Part shown: positions 7,719-13,496 of the stretch, one piece after another | Layout: every line of letters begins with the position of its first letter | Numbering within the stretch: the stretch's first letter is position 1 | Source: Actinomycetes bacterium | GTDB taxonomy: Bacteria > Actinomycetota > Acidimicrobiia > Acidimicrobiales > RAAP-2 | Length of the DNA stretch: 13,496 nucleotides | Reading direction: 5' to 3' | NCBI GenBank assembly: GCA_021849435.1 | Contig: JAJZSX010000025.1 | Coordinates: forward strand, 1 to 13,496 | The notes under the pieces: generated by a model | What the model was told of the DNA's origin: nothing | Databases searched by the model: none | What the model saw: only the letters and a program-made list of their open reading frames with translations | Position numbers and translations under genes: made by a program

Positions 7719-8357
7719 ATGACGTCACGAAACTCCATGGTCTCGGCGGCCGACGCGCTCGCCGGGCGCAGCGAAGCCATCGTCGTGGACCGCCCGCACC
7801 TGGTGCTGGGCACGTCCCTCACTGACGCCCCCGCGGGTAGCGAGGTGGCCTACGTGGCCATGGGCTGTTTCTGGGGTGCCGAGAGGTCCTTCTACCGTCT
7901 CGAGGGAGTGATTTCCACCGCGGTGGGCTATCAGGGCGGCTTCACGCCCAATCCGACCTACCGGGAAGTGTGCACGGGTCTGACCGGTCACGCCGAGGCC
8001 GTCAAGGTCGTTTTCGATCCGAACCGGCTGAGCTACTCCGACGTGGTGGCCCACTTCTTCGAGAACCACGACCCTACCCAAGGAAACCGCCAGGGCGCGG
8101 ACGTGGGCACCCAATACCGCAGCGCAATCTACGTCACGAGCGACGCCCAAGGTGACGTGGCACGAAGCGTTGCGGCGACCTACGCTGAGCGACTCCGCGA
8201 GGCGGGATACGGGCCTCTCACCACCGAGATCGCTTCCGCGGGGCCCTTCTACCTCGCCGAGGAGTATCACCAGCAGTATCTCGAGGCCAACCCCCAGGGT
8301 TACTGCGGCCTTGGCGGTACCGGGGTGAGCTGCCCGGTGGGCGTTGCGGGACTCTAG
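7719..8357 (+). CDS. msrA: Peptide methionine (S)-S-oxide reductase MsrA
   Basis: Repairs oxidised methionine (S-sulfoxide) in proteins and free amino acids; cytosolic, 212 aa, about the length of the longer MsrA forms. The catalytic motif is GCFWGAE with nucleophile Cys50; the GYQGG, GHAEAV and TQYRSAIY blocks follow, and Cys196 and Cys205 in the tail ([14 protein letters not shown]) are the likely resolving cysteines, so thioredoxin recycling is expected. Start: ATG 7719 with no Shine-Dalgarno but a -10-like TACAGT 6 bases upstream; ATG 7737 in the same frame is an alternative. It diverges from the Fur-family gene. Its TAG stop is read from the same CTAG as that of the convergent monooxygenase. 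Confidence 0.95.
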   Translation: MTSRNSMVSAADALAGRSEAIVVDRPHLVLGTSLTDAPAGSEVAYVAMGCFWGAERSFYRLEGVISTAVGYQGGFTPNPTYREVCTGLTGHAEAVKVVFDPNRLSYSDVVAHFFENHDPTQGNRQGADVGTQYRSAIYVTSDAQGDVARSVAATYAERLREAGYGPLTTEIASAGPFYLAEEYHQQYLEANPQGYCGLGGTGVSCPVGVAGL

Positions 8358-9313
8358 GGGGTCAACGCCGCCAGAATGTCCTCGGCGTCGCGGACCATGC
8401 TTGTGACGATGTCGCCCGCAGGGGTCAACTCGCTGATCGCTCCCACCGCCTGACCGGCGGGGTAGGCCTCGCGCGAAGGGTCTACTCCGGGTGTGGACTC
8501 ATCGCCGCCCAGATGGAACGTGCCGTCACGCATTGAGACGGCTAGCTGTTCGGGGAAGGGCCGCAGCAGTGACGGATTGGCCTCGTAGATGGCGGTGGTG
8601 TCGTTCTTCAAAACGCGCATCGTCTTTCCGCTGAAGGCGCGCGAGATGGTGGTGCCGTCTTCGTGGCTTAGCAAGATACCCTCCTTGAATCCCGCGACGG
8701 CGCGTGCTTCGGGAGTGGCGATGAAGCGGGTTCCCACCCAGACCCCGTCGGCGCCGAGGGCGAGTGCGGCCGCGAGCCCGCGCCCGTCGAAAATGCCCCC
8801 CGCGGCCACCACGGGTATGGCGCCGCCGACCGCGTCGACGATCATGGGTACGAGTGGCAAGGTCGCCACCTGGCCCGTGTGTCCGCCGGCCTCGGTGCCC
8901 TGGGCGACCACGACGTCGCAACCCGCGTCCAGAGCGCGGCGGGCGTGGTCGACCTTGCCGCACATGGAAATCACCTTGACGCCGTGGCCGTGGCAGAGGT
9001 CGACTACGTTGCGCGGAACGCCCAGGCCGGCGACGAAGGTTGTGGCGCCTCCCTCGATGAGAATCTCCACGTTCTTGACCAACGTGTCGGGAAACGCCGT
9101 GAGCAGGTCGACGCCGAAGGGTCGATCGGTAAGAGAGCGCGTGGCTGCGATTTCGCTTGCAAGGTGCTCGCTCGACATCGTTGAGGCTCCCAGGCAGCCG
9201 TAGCCGCCCGCGTTGGAGACGGCGGCGACGAGCTCGTGATAGGCCACCCCGCCCATGCCCGCTAACATCACCGGGTGCTCGATGCCCAGTAGTTCGGTCA
9301 ATCGTGTCTTCAC
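8354..9313 (-). CDS. Nitronate monooxygenase (2-nitropropane dioxygenase family)
   Basis: FMN-dependent TIM-barrel oxygenase of 319 aa that oxidises alkyl nitronates such as propionate-3-nitronate. Seen: [12 protein letters not shown] near the N-terminus, [14 protein letters not shown] with the likely catalytic base His145, and the flavin phosphate region [30 protein letters not shown] (168-197). The related enoyl-ACP reductase FabK has a similar fold and cannot be excluded. The start is GTG 9313, overlapping the nhaA stop (GTGA), with a strong GAGGGGG site 4 bases before it (9318-9324 on the complement, inside nhaA). It is therefore translated from the nhaA message. Its stop shares CTAG at 8354-8357 with msrA. 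Confidence 0.9.
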   Translation of the reverse strand: MKTRLTELLGIEHPVMLAGMGGVAYHELVAAVSNAGGYGCLGASTMSSEHLASEIAATRSLTDRPFGVDLLTAFPDTLVKNVEILIEGGATTFVAGLGVPRNVVDLCHGHGVKVISMCGKVDHARRALDAGCDVVVAQGTEAGGHTGQVATLPLVPMIVDAVGGAIPVVAAGGIFDGRGLAAALALGADGVWVGTRFIATPEARAVAGFKEGILLSHEDGTTISRAFSGKTMRVLKNDTTAIYEANPSLLRPFPEQLAVSMRDGTFHLGGDESTPGVDPSREAYPAGQAVGAISELTPAGDIVTSMVRDAEDILAALTP

Positions 9314-10473
9314 GCTGCCCCCTCGGTGTTGCGGCGACTCGCCGAGCGTAAGAGTACGACTCCAACGACCGCCGCGAGAACCGAGGCGATGAGCAGACCA
9401 AGGTCGAACGCGCCATAGACGTCACTACCTACGCCGTAGATCTGCCCGGCGAAGAGAAGGGGCACGGTGAGGCCAATCGCGCACAAGAGTCCGGCCGCCG
9501 CGAGCATCTCCTTGGTGATGTCATGCGCGAATCGCGCTCCCAGTCGGCGAGCGCCGAGCACGCCGAGCGCAATACCCGTCGTCTTGCCGACCAGGCGAGC
9601 GACGACCACGGCCGAGATGATGGTCAGAGAGGTCGATCCGCCCAGGTGTGACCACGCGAGCCCGCAGTAGGCGGCGGCGAAGAGCGGCAAGACGACGGCT
9701 GTCGAGAAGCGGGTCACGGCCGATTCGAGGTGGATCGAGCGGTGGGCCTCGTAGGGCACGACCAGTCCGGCGAGCACACCCGCGAGGGGCGGCTCGACCC
9801 CCGAGTAGGCGAGTGACCACCACAACGCCGCAAGCGCGAGGAGGCGCCACGGCGTCGACCGGTGAAAGCGAGAGACGGTGCCGAGAACGATCAGGATTGC
9901 ACCTGTCGCGGCGAGTCCACCGAGGTGTACGGATGTCGCGCCGGTAGCGGCCAAAATGACGATGCTCGCCACGTCATCGGTGATGGCGAGGGTCAGCAAG
10001 AACGCTCGCAGGCTGCGTGGCAGCGACGAACCCGCGACGGCCAGTGCGGCCAGGGTGAAGGCGATGTCGGTCGCCATCGGGACACCCCAACCGCGCACGA
10101 GGGAGTGGTTGTGCGTGGCAAGCCCGATCGCGACGAGGACGAACGCCGGACCGGCCATTCCTGCGAGAGCAGCGAGAACCGGTGCCAACGCGTGGCGCAG
10201 ATCGTGGAGCGAACCGTGGTGGCGCTCGCGAGCCAACTCGAGGCCGACCGCAAAGAAGAACACGCTCATCAGCCCGCTGCCGATGACGTCGCGCCACGAC
10301 GTAATCCCAAGACCCGTGAATGCTGACGGAAGGGCGGAGAACGTGCGCTGGTATGTTTCGCCAGCGAGCGCAGACCAAATTAGACCGACGAGGGCGCCTG
10401 CACTGATCGTCGCCGCTGCCGCGTAGTCGTGATCAAGGCCGCGAAGGACGCGCGACATCGTGCGGCGAAGCAT
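9310..10473 (-). CDS. nhaA: Na+/H+ antiporter NhaA
   Basis: Inner-membrane antiporter of 387 aa, usual length, exchanging Na+ or Li+ for protons for pH and salt homeostasis. Family blocks: VFFFAVGLELARER (71-84), GWGVPMATDIAF (128-139; Asp136 matches the E. coli Asp133), LTLAITDD (160-167; Asp166/Asp167 match the ion-binding Asp163/Asp164), PPLAGVLAGLVVP (228-240), and Lys297 in GKTTG at the place of E. coli Lys300. These matches are by motif. The ATG at 10473 has no Shine-Dalgarno; TAGTGT ends 6 bases upstream, so a leaderless start is likely; ATG for Met6 is an alternative. The downstream monooxygenase overlaps it by 4 bases. The divergent MFS gene lies 98 bp away. Confidence 0.95.
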   Translation of the reverse strand: MLRRTMSRVLRGLDHDYAAAATISAGALVGLIWSALAGETYQRTFSALPSAFTGLGITSWRDVIGSGLMSVFFFAVGLELARERHHGSLHDLRHALAPVLAALAGMAGPAFVLVAIGLATHNHSLVRGWGVPMATDIAFTLAALAVAGSSLPRSLRAFLLTLAITDDVASIVILAATGATSVHLGGLAATGAILIVLGTVSRFHRSTPWRLLALAALWWSLAYSGVEPPLAGVLAGLVVPYEAHRSIHLESAVTRFSTAVVLPLFAAAYCGLAWSHLGGSTSLTIISAVVVARLVGKTTGIALGVLGARRLGARFAHDITKEMLAAAGLLCAIGLTVPLLFAGQIYGVGSDVYGAFDLGLLIASVLAAVVGVVLLRSASRRNTEGAA

Positions 10474-10479
10474 GGCTCG

Positions 10480-10485
10480 ACACTA
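10480..10485 (-). promoter_or_regulatory. -10 element (TAGTGT) for leaderless nhaA
   Basis: TAGTGT on the minus strand ends exactly 6 bases before the nhaA ATG, the same hexamer and spacing as at the Fur-family gene. There is no ribosome binding site in between. Confidence 0.5.
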
Positions 10486-10540
10486 GTAATCACCCGGATC
10501 GACCATCGAAGGGCGCCGATAAACTCCGGTAATTCCGCCA

Positions 10541-10550
10541 CCGACGTCGG
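10541..10550. promoter_or_regulatory. Candidate operator palindrome between nhaA and the MFS exporter
   Basis: CCGACGTCGG is a perfect 10-bp palindrome. It lies inside a wider inverted pair ACTCCG (10523-10528) and CGGAGT (10548-10553), 21 bases before the MFS GTG. It is short enough to be chance in GC-rich DNA. Confidence 0.3.
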
Positions 10551-10560
10551 AGTAATTGTG

Positions 10561-10565
10561 AGGGG
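10561..10565 (+). promoter_or_regulatory. Ribosome binding site of the MFS exporter
   Basis: AGGGG, 6 bases before the GTG at 10572, supports that start. It contrasts with the apparently leaderless nhaA gene on the other side of the same intergenic region. Confidence 0.6.
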
Positions 10566-10571
10566 TCTCGG

Positions 10572-12128
10572 GTGAGCGATCTGGAACAGACGGCACTGCC
10601 CAAGCGGGAGCTGTACTTCGTCTTCGGGGCACTGATGCTTGGTCTGTTGCTCGCCGCGCTCGACGGGACGATCGTCGCTACGGCGCTGCCCACGATCGTC
10701 GGCGATCTTCACGGGGCGAACCACCTGAGCTGGGTCGTTGTGGCCTATCTGCTCTCCTCAACGGTCAGCACCCCGCTGTGGGGCAAGCTCGGCGACCTGC
10801 ACGGGCGCAAAATCTACTTTCAGCTCGCAATCATCATCTTCCTGATCGGTTCCATGCTGTGCGGACTGGCCAACTCGATGATCATGCTGATCATCTTCCG
10901 AGCGATTCAGGGATTGGGCAGTGGCGGACTGATGGTGGGCAGTCAGGCCGTGATTGCCGACATCGTGCCACCGCGCGAACGCGGGCGCTATGCGGGATTC
11001 TTCGGAGCGGTCTTTGGCGCCGCGACAGTGATTGGCCCGCTGCTGGGCGGCTTCATCGTCGAGTACTTCTCGTGGCGCTGGATCTTCTTCGTCAACGTGC
11101 CCTTAGGACTGGTGGCGCTCGCCGTCACCGCTGCGGTGCTGCCGGCGGCGGGCGAGCGGCGCAGTCATGTGATCGACTACGCGGGCATCATCTCGCTGAC
11201 GATCGCCGCCTCGGCGCTGATTCTCTTCACGTCTCTAGGGGGCACCTCCTTCGCCTGGCTCTCAGTCCCCTCGATCTTGTTATTGTCGGTCGGCCTAACA
11301 ATGGGAGTCGTCTTCGCCATAGTCGAGCGGCGCTCCGCGGAACCCATCCTCGCGCCCCGACTATTTCGAAATCGCGTCTTCGCCTCGGGCTCTGCAATCG
11401 GCTTCGTGGTTGGCTTTGCGATGTTCGGTGCCATGACGTTCCTGCCTCTGTTCTTCCAGGACGTGCGCGGGGCCTCGCCGACGAACTCGGGGCTACGTCT
11501 CATTCCGATGATGATCGGTCTCTTCGTTGCCTCAATCGTTACCGGTCAACTGGTCTCGAAGGGGCGACGATACCGGCCGTTTCCAATCGCCGGCACCGCG
11601 ATCATGACGGTGGGCCTCGCGCTTCTTTCGACCATCGGGGTTACAACATCAGGGTTGATGATGAGCCTGTATTTGGTGGTGCTCGGCGTTGGATTGGGCC
11701 TCGTCATGCAGATCCTCGTGACCGCGGTACAGAACGCTGTTGACTCCTCGGACATCGGCGCGGCGACGGCCGGTGCGAACTTCTTTCGCTCTATCGGCGG
11801 CTCCTTTGGCACCGCGGTCTTTGGTGCGGTGTTCGCCAACGACCTGCCCCACCAGCTGACCGCTGCCTTCAAGGGCCAGCCGAGCGCCGCGGCGCACCTG
11901 TCGCCATCGTCATGGACACCGGCCGTGCTCAAACGCCTGCCCCCGGCGGAACTCGACAAGATTCTCCACGCCATCGCCGCCACGATCCAGCACATCTACC
12001 GCTGGGCAACCCCGGTCGGCGTGATTGCGGTCCTGTTGTCGTTGACGTTACCGGAAGTGAAACTTCGCACGAGTCTCCACCGCGTCAGCGAGGAAATCCC
12101 CCTCTCCAACGTGGACCCGTTGGCCTAG
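10572..12128 (+). CDS. MFS drug exporter, DHA2 (14-TM, EmrB/QacA) family
   Basis: Proton-driven multidrug or metabolite exporter in the cytoplasmic membrane, 518 aa, the normal size for a 14-helix member. The family marker LDGTIVATALP in TM1 (30-40, Asp31), motif A GKLGDLHGRK (71-80), RAIQGLGSGGLM in TM4, and motif C GAATVIGPLLGG in TM5 are present. Helices alternate regularly to about residue 490, and a long polar loop (about 430-460) lies before the last helix, ending in a short charged tail. Start is GTG 10572 with AGGGG at 10561-10565. No regulator gene is adjacent; only the shared 98-bp divergent region with nhaA could hold an operator. Substrate cannot be inferred. Confidence 0.93.
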   Translation: MSDLEQTALPKRELYFVFGALMLGLLLAALDGTIVATALPTIVGDLHGANHLSWVVVAYLLSSTVSTPLWGKLGDLHGRKIYFQLAIIIFLIGSMLCGLANSMIMLIIFRAIQGLGSGGLMVGSQAVIADIVPPRERGRYAGFFGAVFGAATVIGPLLGGFIVEYFSWRWIFFVNVPLGLVALAVTAAVLPAAGERRSHVIDYAGIISLTIAASALILFTSLGGTSFAWLSVPSILLLSVGLTMGVVFAIVERRSAEPILAPRLFRNRVFASGSAIGFVVGFAMFGAMTFLPLFFQDVRGASPTNSGLRLIPMMIGLFVASIVTGQLVSKGRRYRPFPIAGTAIMTVGLALLSTIGVTTSGLMMSLYLVVLGVGLGLVMQILVTAVQNAVDSSDIGAATAGANFFRSIGGSFGTAVFGAVFANDLPHQLTAAFKGQPSAAAHLSPSSWTPAVLKRLPPAELDKILHAIAATIQHIYRWATPVGVIAVLLSLTLPEVKLRTSLHRVSEEIPLSNVDPLA

Positions 12129-12166
12129 GGGTCCCGACGTGCTGTGCCGACGGAGGGCGAAAACGG

Positions 12167-12172
12167 TACGAT
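12167..12172 (+). promoter_or_regulatory. Candidate -10 (TACGAT) for the DUF3040 gene
   Basis: TACGAT fits TANNNT and lies 25 bases before the ATG, leaving a leader that contains the AAGGAGGG ribosome site. No clear -35 hexamer is seen. The MFS gene ends 38 bases upstream, so read-through is also possible. Confidence 0.35.
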
Positions 12173-12188
12173 GAACCTGGGAGACGAA

Positions 12189-12194
12189 AGGAGG
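12189..12194 (+). promoter_or_regulatory. Ribosome binding site deciding the DUF3040 start
   Basis: AGGAGG, 3 bases before the ATG at 12198, is the best ribosome site in the window though closely spaced. It favours this ATG over the in-frame ATGs at 12144 (no site) and 12171. Confidence 0.6.
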
Positions 12195-12197
12195 GCG

Positions 12198-12584
12198 ATG
12201 CCACTGTCAGAGCATGAACAACGGATTCTGGCGCAGTTGGAAGAGTCGCTTTCCAAGCAGGATCCTCGCTTCGCCAAGAGTGTGCGCGCGACCAACGTGT
12301 ACTCTCACGGTGGTCGTCGAGTTCGCTGGGGGGTCGCGGGGTTCGTCCTGGGTCTGGCGATCTTGGTTCTGACCTTCTCTCACTGGATCATCGTGGGCCT
12401 GTTGGGTGTGGCATTGATGTTTGTCTCGGCGATCGTCGTCGAGCGCAACGCGCGACTTCTGGGTCGAGCGTCGTGGCAGGACTTCACCCGATCCCCTCAG
12501 GGCGATGATGCCCACGCGAATCCCGGCTCTCGAGCGGGTTCGCTTCGCGACTGGTTGTCGCGTCAGCGTCGCAAGAGCGAATGA
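12198..12584 (+). CDS. DUF3040 family membrane protein
   Basis: Small actinobacterial membrane protein of unknown function, 128 aa. It opens with the family signature MPLSEHEQRILAQLEESL, a predicted amphipathic helix, and has two hydrophobic segments (about 46-62 WGVAGFVLGLAILVLTF and 65-84 WIIVGLLGVALMFVSAIVV). The tail (about 95-128) is polar and rich in Arg and Ser. The gene begins 69 bases after the MFS stop. In other actinobacteria such genes are often near the division/cell-wall cluster, but only HNH-type genes are visible here. Its third-position GC is lower than in the MFS gene. The TGA is overlapped by an ATG of the ambiguous plus-strand ORF that follows. Confidence 0.9.
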   Translation: MPLSEHEQRILAQLEESLSKQDPRFAKSVRATNVYSHGGRRVRWGVAGFVLGLAILVLTFSHWIIVGLLGVALMFVSAIVVERNARLLGRASWQDFTRSPQGDDAHANPGSRAGSLRDWLSRQRRKSE

Positions 12585-12844
12585 CTCCCACCGGGGCGGC
12601 CGAGGAGGCCGTTCCGTGTCTGGCCCTCGACATCGAATTGACGAGGGTCGGGGTTGCGCTCGTGGGCGACGATGTCTGCGCGGCTTTTCTTAATGTCGTC
12701 GCGCCTCTCGCGGCCCAGAGATCGCTTGGCGGCCTGCTTGACTTTACGTACGGCTTCGCCGTCAATTCGCTGAGCCGTGGCAATGGCGTCGCGTCCCTTT
12801 TCACGGAGACGGCGTCGGCGCGCGAAGTCGCGTTCCTTGGGCAC
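12563..12844 (-). CDS. Hypothetical basic protein (competes with plus-strand ORF)
   Basis: A GTG-start frame of 93 aa, strongly charged, with many Arg and Lys and short helix-like stretches such as AVRKVKQAAKRSLGRERRDD; no family recognised. For it: Asp codons are nearly all GAC and Lys mostly AAG, normal for this genome, whereas the opposing plus frame has CTT for about half its Leu. Against it: no ribosome site before the GTG, and its end overlaps the DUF3040 gene by 22 bases. The same frame continues upstream beyond an in-frame TGA (12872-12874) to an ATG at 12910 coding MRGTIKWTVNTT, so a broken longer gene is possible. It cannot coexist easily with the plus-strand ORF at 12581-12934. Low confidence. 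Confidence 0.35.
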   Translation of the reverse strand: MPKERDFARRRRLREKGRDAIATAQRIDGEAVRKVKQAAKRSLGRERRDDIKKSRADIVAHERNPDPRQFDVEGQTRNGLLGRPGGSHSLLRR

Positions 12845-12934
12845 TGCGTCAACTTCGAGGCGCGGTCCTCGTCACGTGGTATTCACGGTCCACTTGATGG
12901 TGCCGCGCATGTGGGTCGGCGAGGTGTCTCGTGA
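12581..12934 (+). CDS. Hypothetical ORF bridging DUF3040 and the next gene (doubtful)
   Basis: A 117-codon frame that starts in an ATGA overlap with the DUF3040 stop and ends in a GTGA overlap with the start of the next gene, the way coupled operon genes do. The product has a hydrophobic first half and a Ser/Gly/Arg-rich second half, and matches nothing I know. Six of 13 Leu codons up to position 12844 are CTT, odd for this GC-rich sequence, and the frame is exactly antiparallel to the Lys/Arg-rich minus-strand frame, so it may be a shadow. Without either ORF the 346 bases 12585-12930 would be empty; I see no RNase P RNA, tmRNA or tRNA signature there. Confidence 0.3.
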   Translation: MTPTGAAEEAVPCLALDIELTRVGVALVGDDVCAAFLNVVAPLAAQRSLGGLLDFTYGFAVNSLSRGNGVASLFTETASAREVAFLGHCVNFEARSSSRGIHGPLDGAAHVGRRGVS

Positions 12935-13182
12935 AGCTCGCCGTGCGCGGTCTCGCGCGTCACGTCCTTCGTCATCCTGGTGATGCGATTGCGCTTGGTC
13001 GAGCGGGCTGGCGGCTGCGTCGTCAACGGTGGTGGAGTCAGTCGCCGTTTCTGCCAGTGCCGGATCCGCGGTATTGGGAGTTTCGACTGGCGACGGCTTT
13101 GGGCGATCACGCGAGGCACATGAGCGCGGCCGAGGCTGTCGCCGCTGCTCGATGGGCGCTCGCCCAGAAGAGCGGGAAGTAG
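12931..13182 (+). CDS. Small conserved-looking hypothetical protein upstream of HNH endonuclease
   Basis: 83 aa from GTG 12931, with GAGG 6 bases before it (12921-12924). The first half is basic and Trp-rich (GRAGWRLRRQRWW), then a conserved-looking PFLPVPDPRYWEFRLATA block (39-56), then an Ala-rich helix ending WALAQKSGK. It resembles small actinobacterial proteins of unknown function; I cannot assign a domain. No TM helix or signal peptide. The HNH gene starts 9 bases after its stop in the same frame, so the two are surely cotranscribed, and a hairpin covers the junction. A role with DNA or with the nuclease is only a guess from neighbourhood and charge. Confidence 0.75.
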   Translation: MKLAVRGLARHVLRHPGDAIALGRAGWRLRRQRWWSQSPFLPVPDPRYWEFRLATALGDHARHMSAAEAVAAARWALAQKSGK

Positions 13183-13191
13183 GTTCTTCCC
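13174..13191 (+). other. Hairpin between the small protein stop and the HNH start
   Basis: GGGAAG (13174-13179) and CTTCCC (13186-13191) pair around the loop TAGGTT, which contains the upstream TAG and the AGTAGG-like ribosome site region. The second arm touches the HNH ATG. It could tie HNH initiation to translation of the upstream gene. Confidence 0.4.
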
Positions 13192-13496
13192 ATGGGGCGT
13201 GTTCTCCTGCTCAACGCCACGTTCGAGCCGCTTCAACTAGTCAGTGAGCGTCGCGCGGTTGTGTTGATGCTCGCCGGGCGTGCCGAAGCCGTCGCCGTCG
13301 CACCCGAGCCGGAGGTGTGTCGTTCGGCCAGCGTTGTTGTCGAGATTCCCGCAATTGTGCGCCTCCACGACATGGTGAAACTCCCGTCGAAAGTCCGCAC
13401 GCCTCCGCTGACGCGACGCAGTCTGTTACTGCGCGACAGCTTTCGGTGCGCGTACTGTCTGGAACATGCCGACACGATCGACCACGTCGTGCCTCG
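13192..13496 (+). CDS. HNH endonuclease, 3' partial
   Basis: Open frame from ATG 13192 (MGRVLLLNATFEPLQLVSER) to the window end, 101 codons so far, with no stop. It has the N-terminal domain of a common stand-alone HNH family: a short strand-rich region to about 60, VKLPSKVRTPPLTRRSLLLRD, then the zinc pair CAYC (Cys86, Cys89) and the start of the catalytic motif DHVVP (97-101), where Asp97-His98 begin the HNH fold. The rest of the motif, expected downstream, lies outside the window. Members cut DNA, but the cell role of this housekeeping-like version is not settled. It follows the small protein by 9 bases, with a 6-bp hairpin between. Confidence 0.9.
   Translation, partial: MGRVLLLNATFEPLQLVSERRAVVLMLAGRAEAVAVAPEPEVCRSASVVVEIPAIVRLHDMVKLPSKVRTPPLTRRSLLLRDSFRCAYCLEHADTIDHVVP

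Noticed and set aside
6884..7825. Long plus-strand ORF opposite the Fur-family gene and exporter ATPase
   Set aside because: It is antisense to two well-supported genes and its product has no recognisable domain.
8526..9425. Second minus-strand ORF over the nitronate monooxygenase
   Set aside because: Arg/His-rich shadow in a different frame of a gene with clear family motifs.
12585..12930. Structured RNA such as RNase P RNA or tmRNA
   Set aside because: None of the conserved blocks of these RNAs could be found by eye on either strand.

Overview
The window is dense, high-GC bacterial chromosome with many GTG starts and 1-8 bp gene overlaps. This points to Actinomycetota. Apparent leaderless starts, DUF3040 and the gene content would suit Acidimicrobiia or a relative, but nothing here fixes the class. 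I see no tRNA, rRNA, CRISPR array, insertion sequence or phage gene.

Layout. (1) 2-850 (+): 3' part of an HSL-family alpha/beta hydrolase that begins before the window. (2) 923-4766 (+): a polar amino-acid ABC importer (secreted binding protein, permease, ATPase) with a class III CoA-transferase fused to its end by a 1-base overlap. A perfect 18-bp inverted repeat covers the permease start. (3) 7666-4763 (-): a Fur-family regulator, then an ABC-2 exporter (ATPase, permease) and a nitroreductase, the last three linked by 4- and 8-base overlaps. (4) 7719-8357 (+): msrA, divergent from the Fur gene across 52 bp. (5) 10473-8354 (-): nhaA and a nitronate monooxygenase joined by a GTGA overlap. (6) 10572-12128 (+): a 14-TM DHA2-type MFS exporter, divergent from nhaA. 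(7) 12198 to the end (+): a DUF3040 membrane protein, an ambiguous 346-bp stretch with competing ORFs on both strands, a small conserved-looking protein, and the start of an HNH endonuclease that runs off the window.

How they may work together. The importer plus CoA-transferase would take up a small carboxylated, probably amino-acid-like, compound and pass it to CoA-ester metabolism. The Fur regulator, msrA, nitroreductase, nitronate monooxygenase, NhaA and the two exporters look like ordinary stress and detoxification genes.

No clearly new system stands out. The most notable non-coding signals are the 18-bp hairpin at the permease start, a recurrent TAGTGT hexamer placed exactly as the -10 of leaderless genes, two convergent gene pairs that share a single CTAG as both stop codons, and the unresolved two-strand ORF region at 12585-12930.
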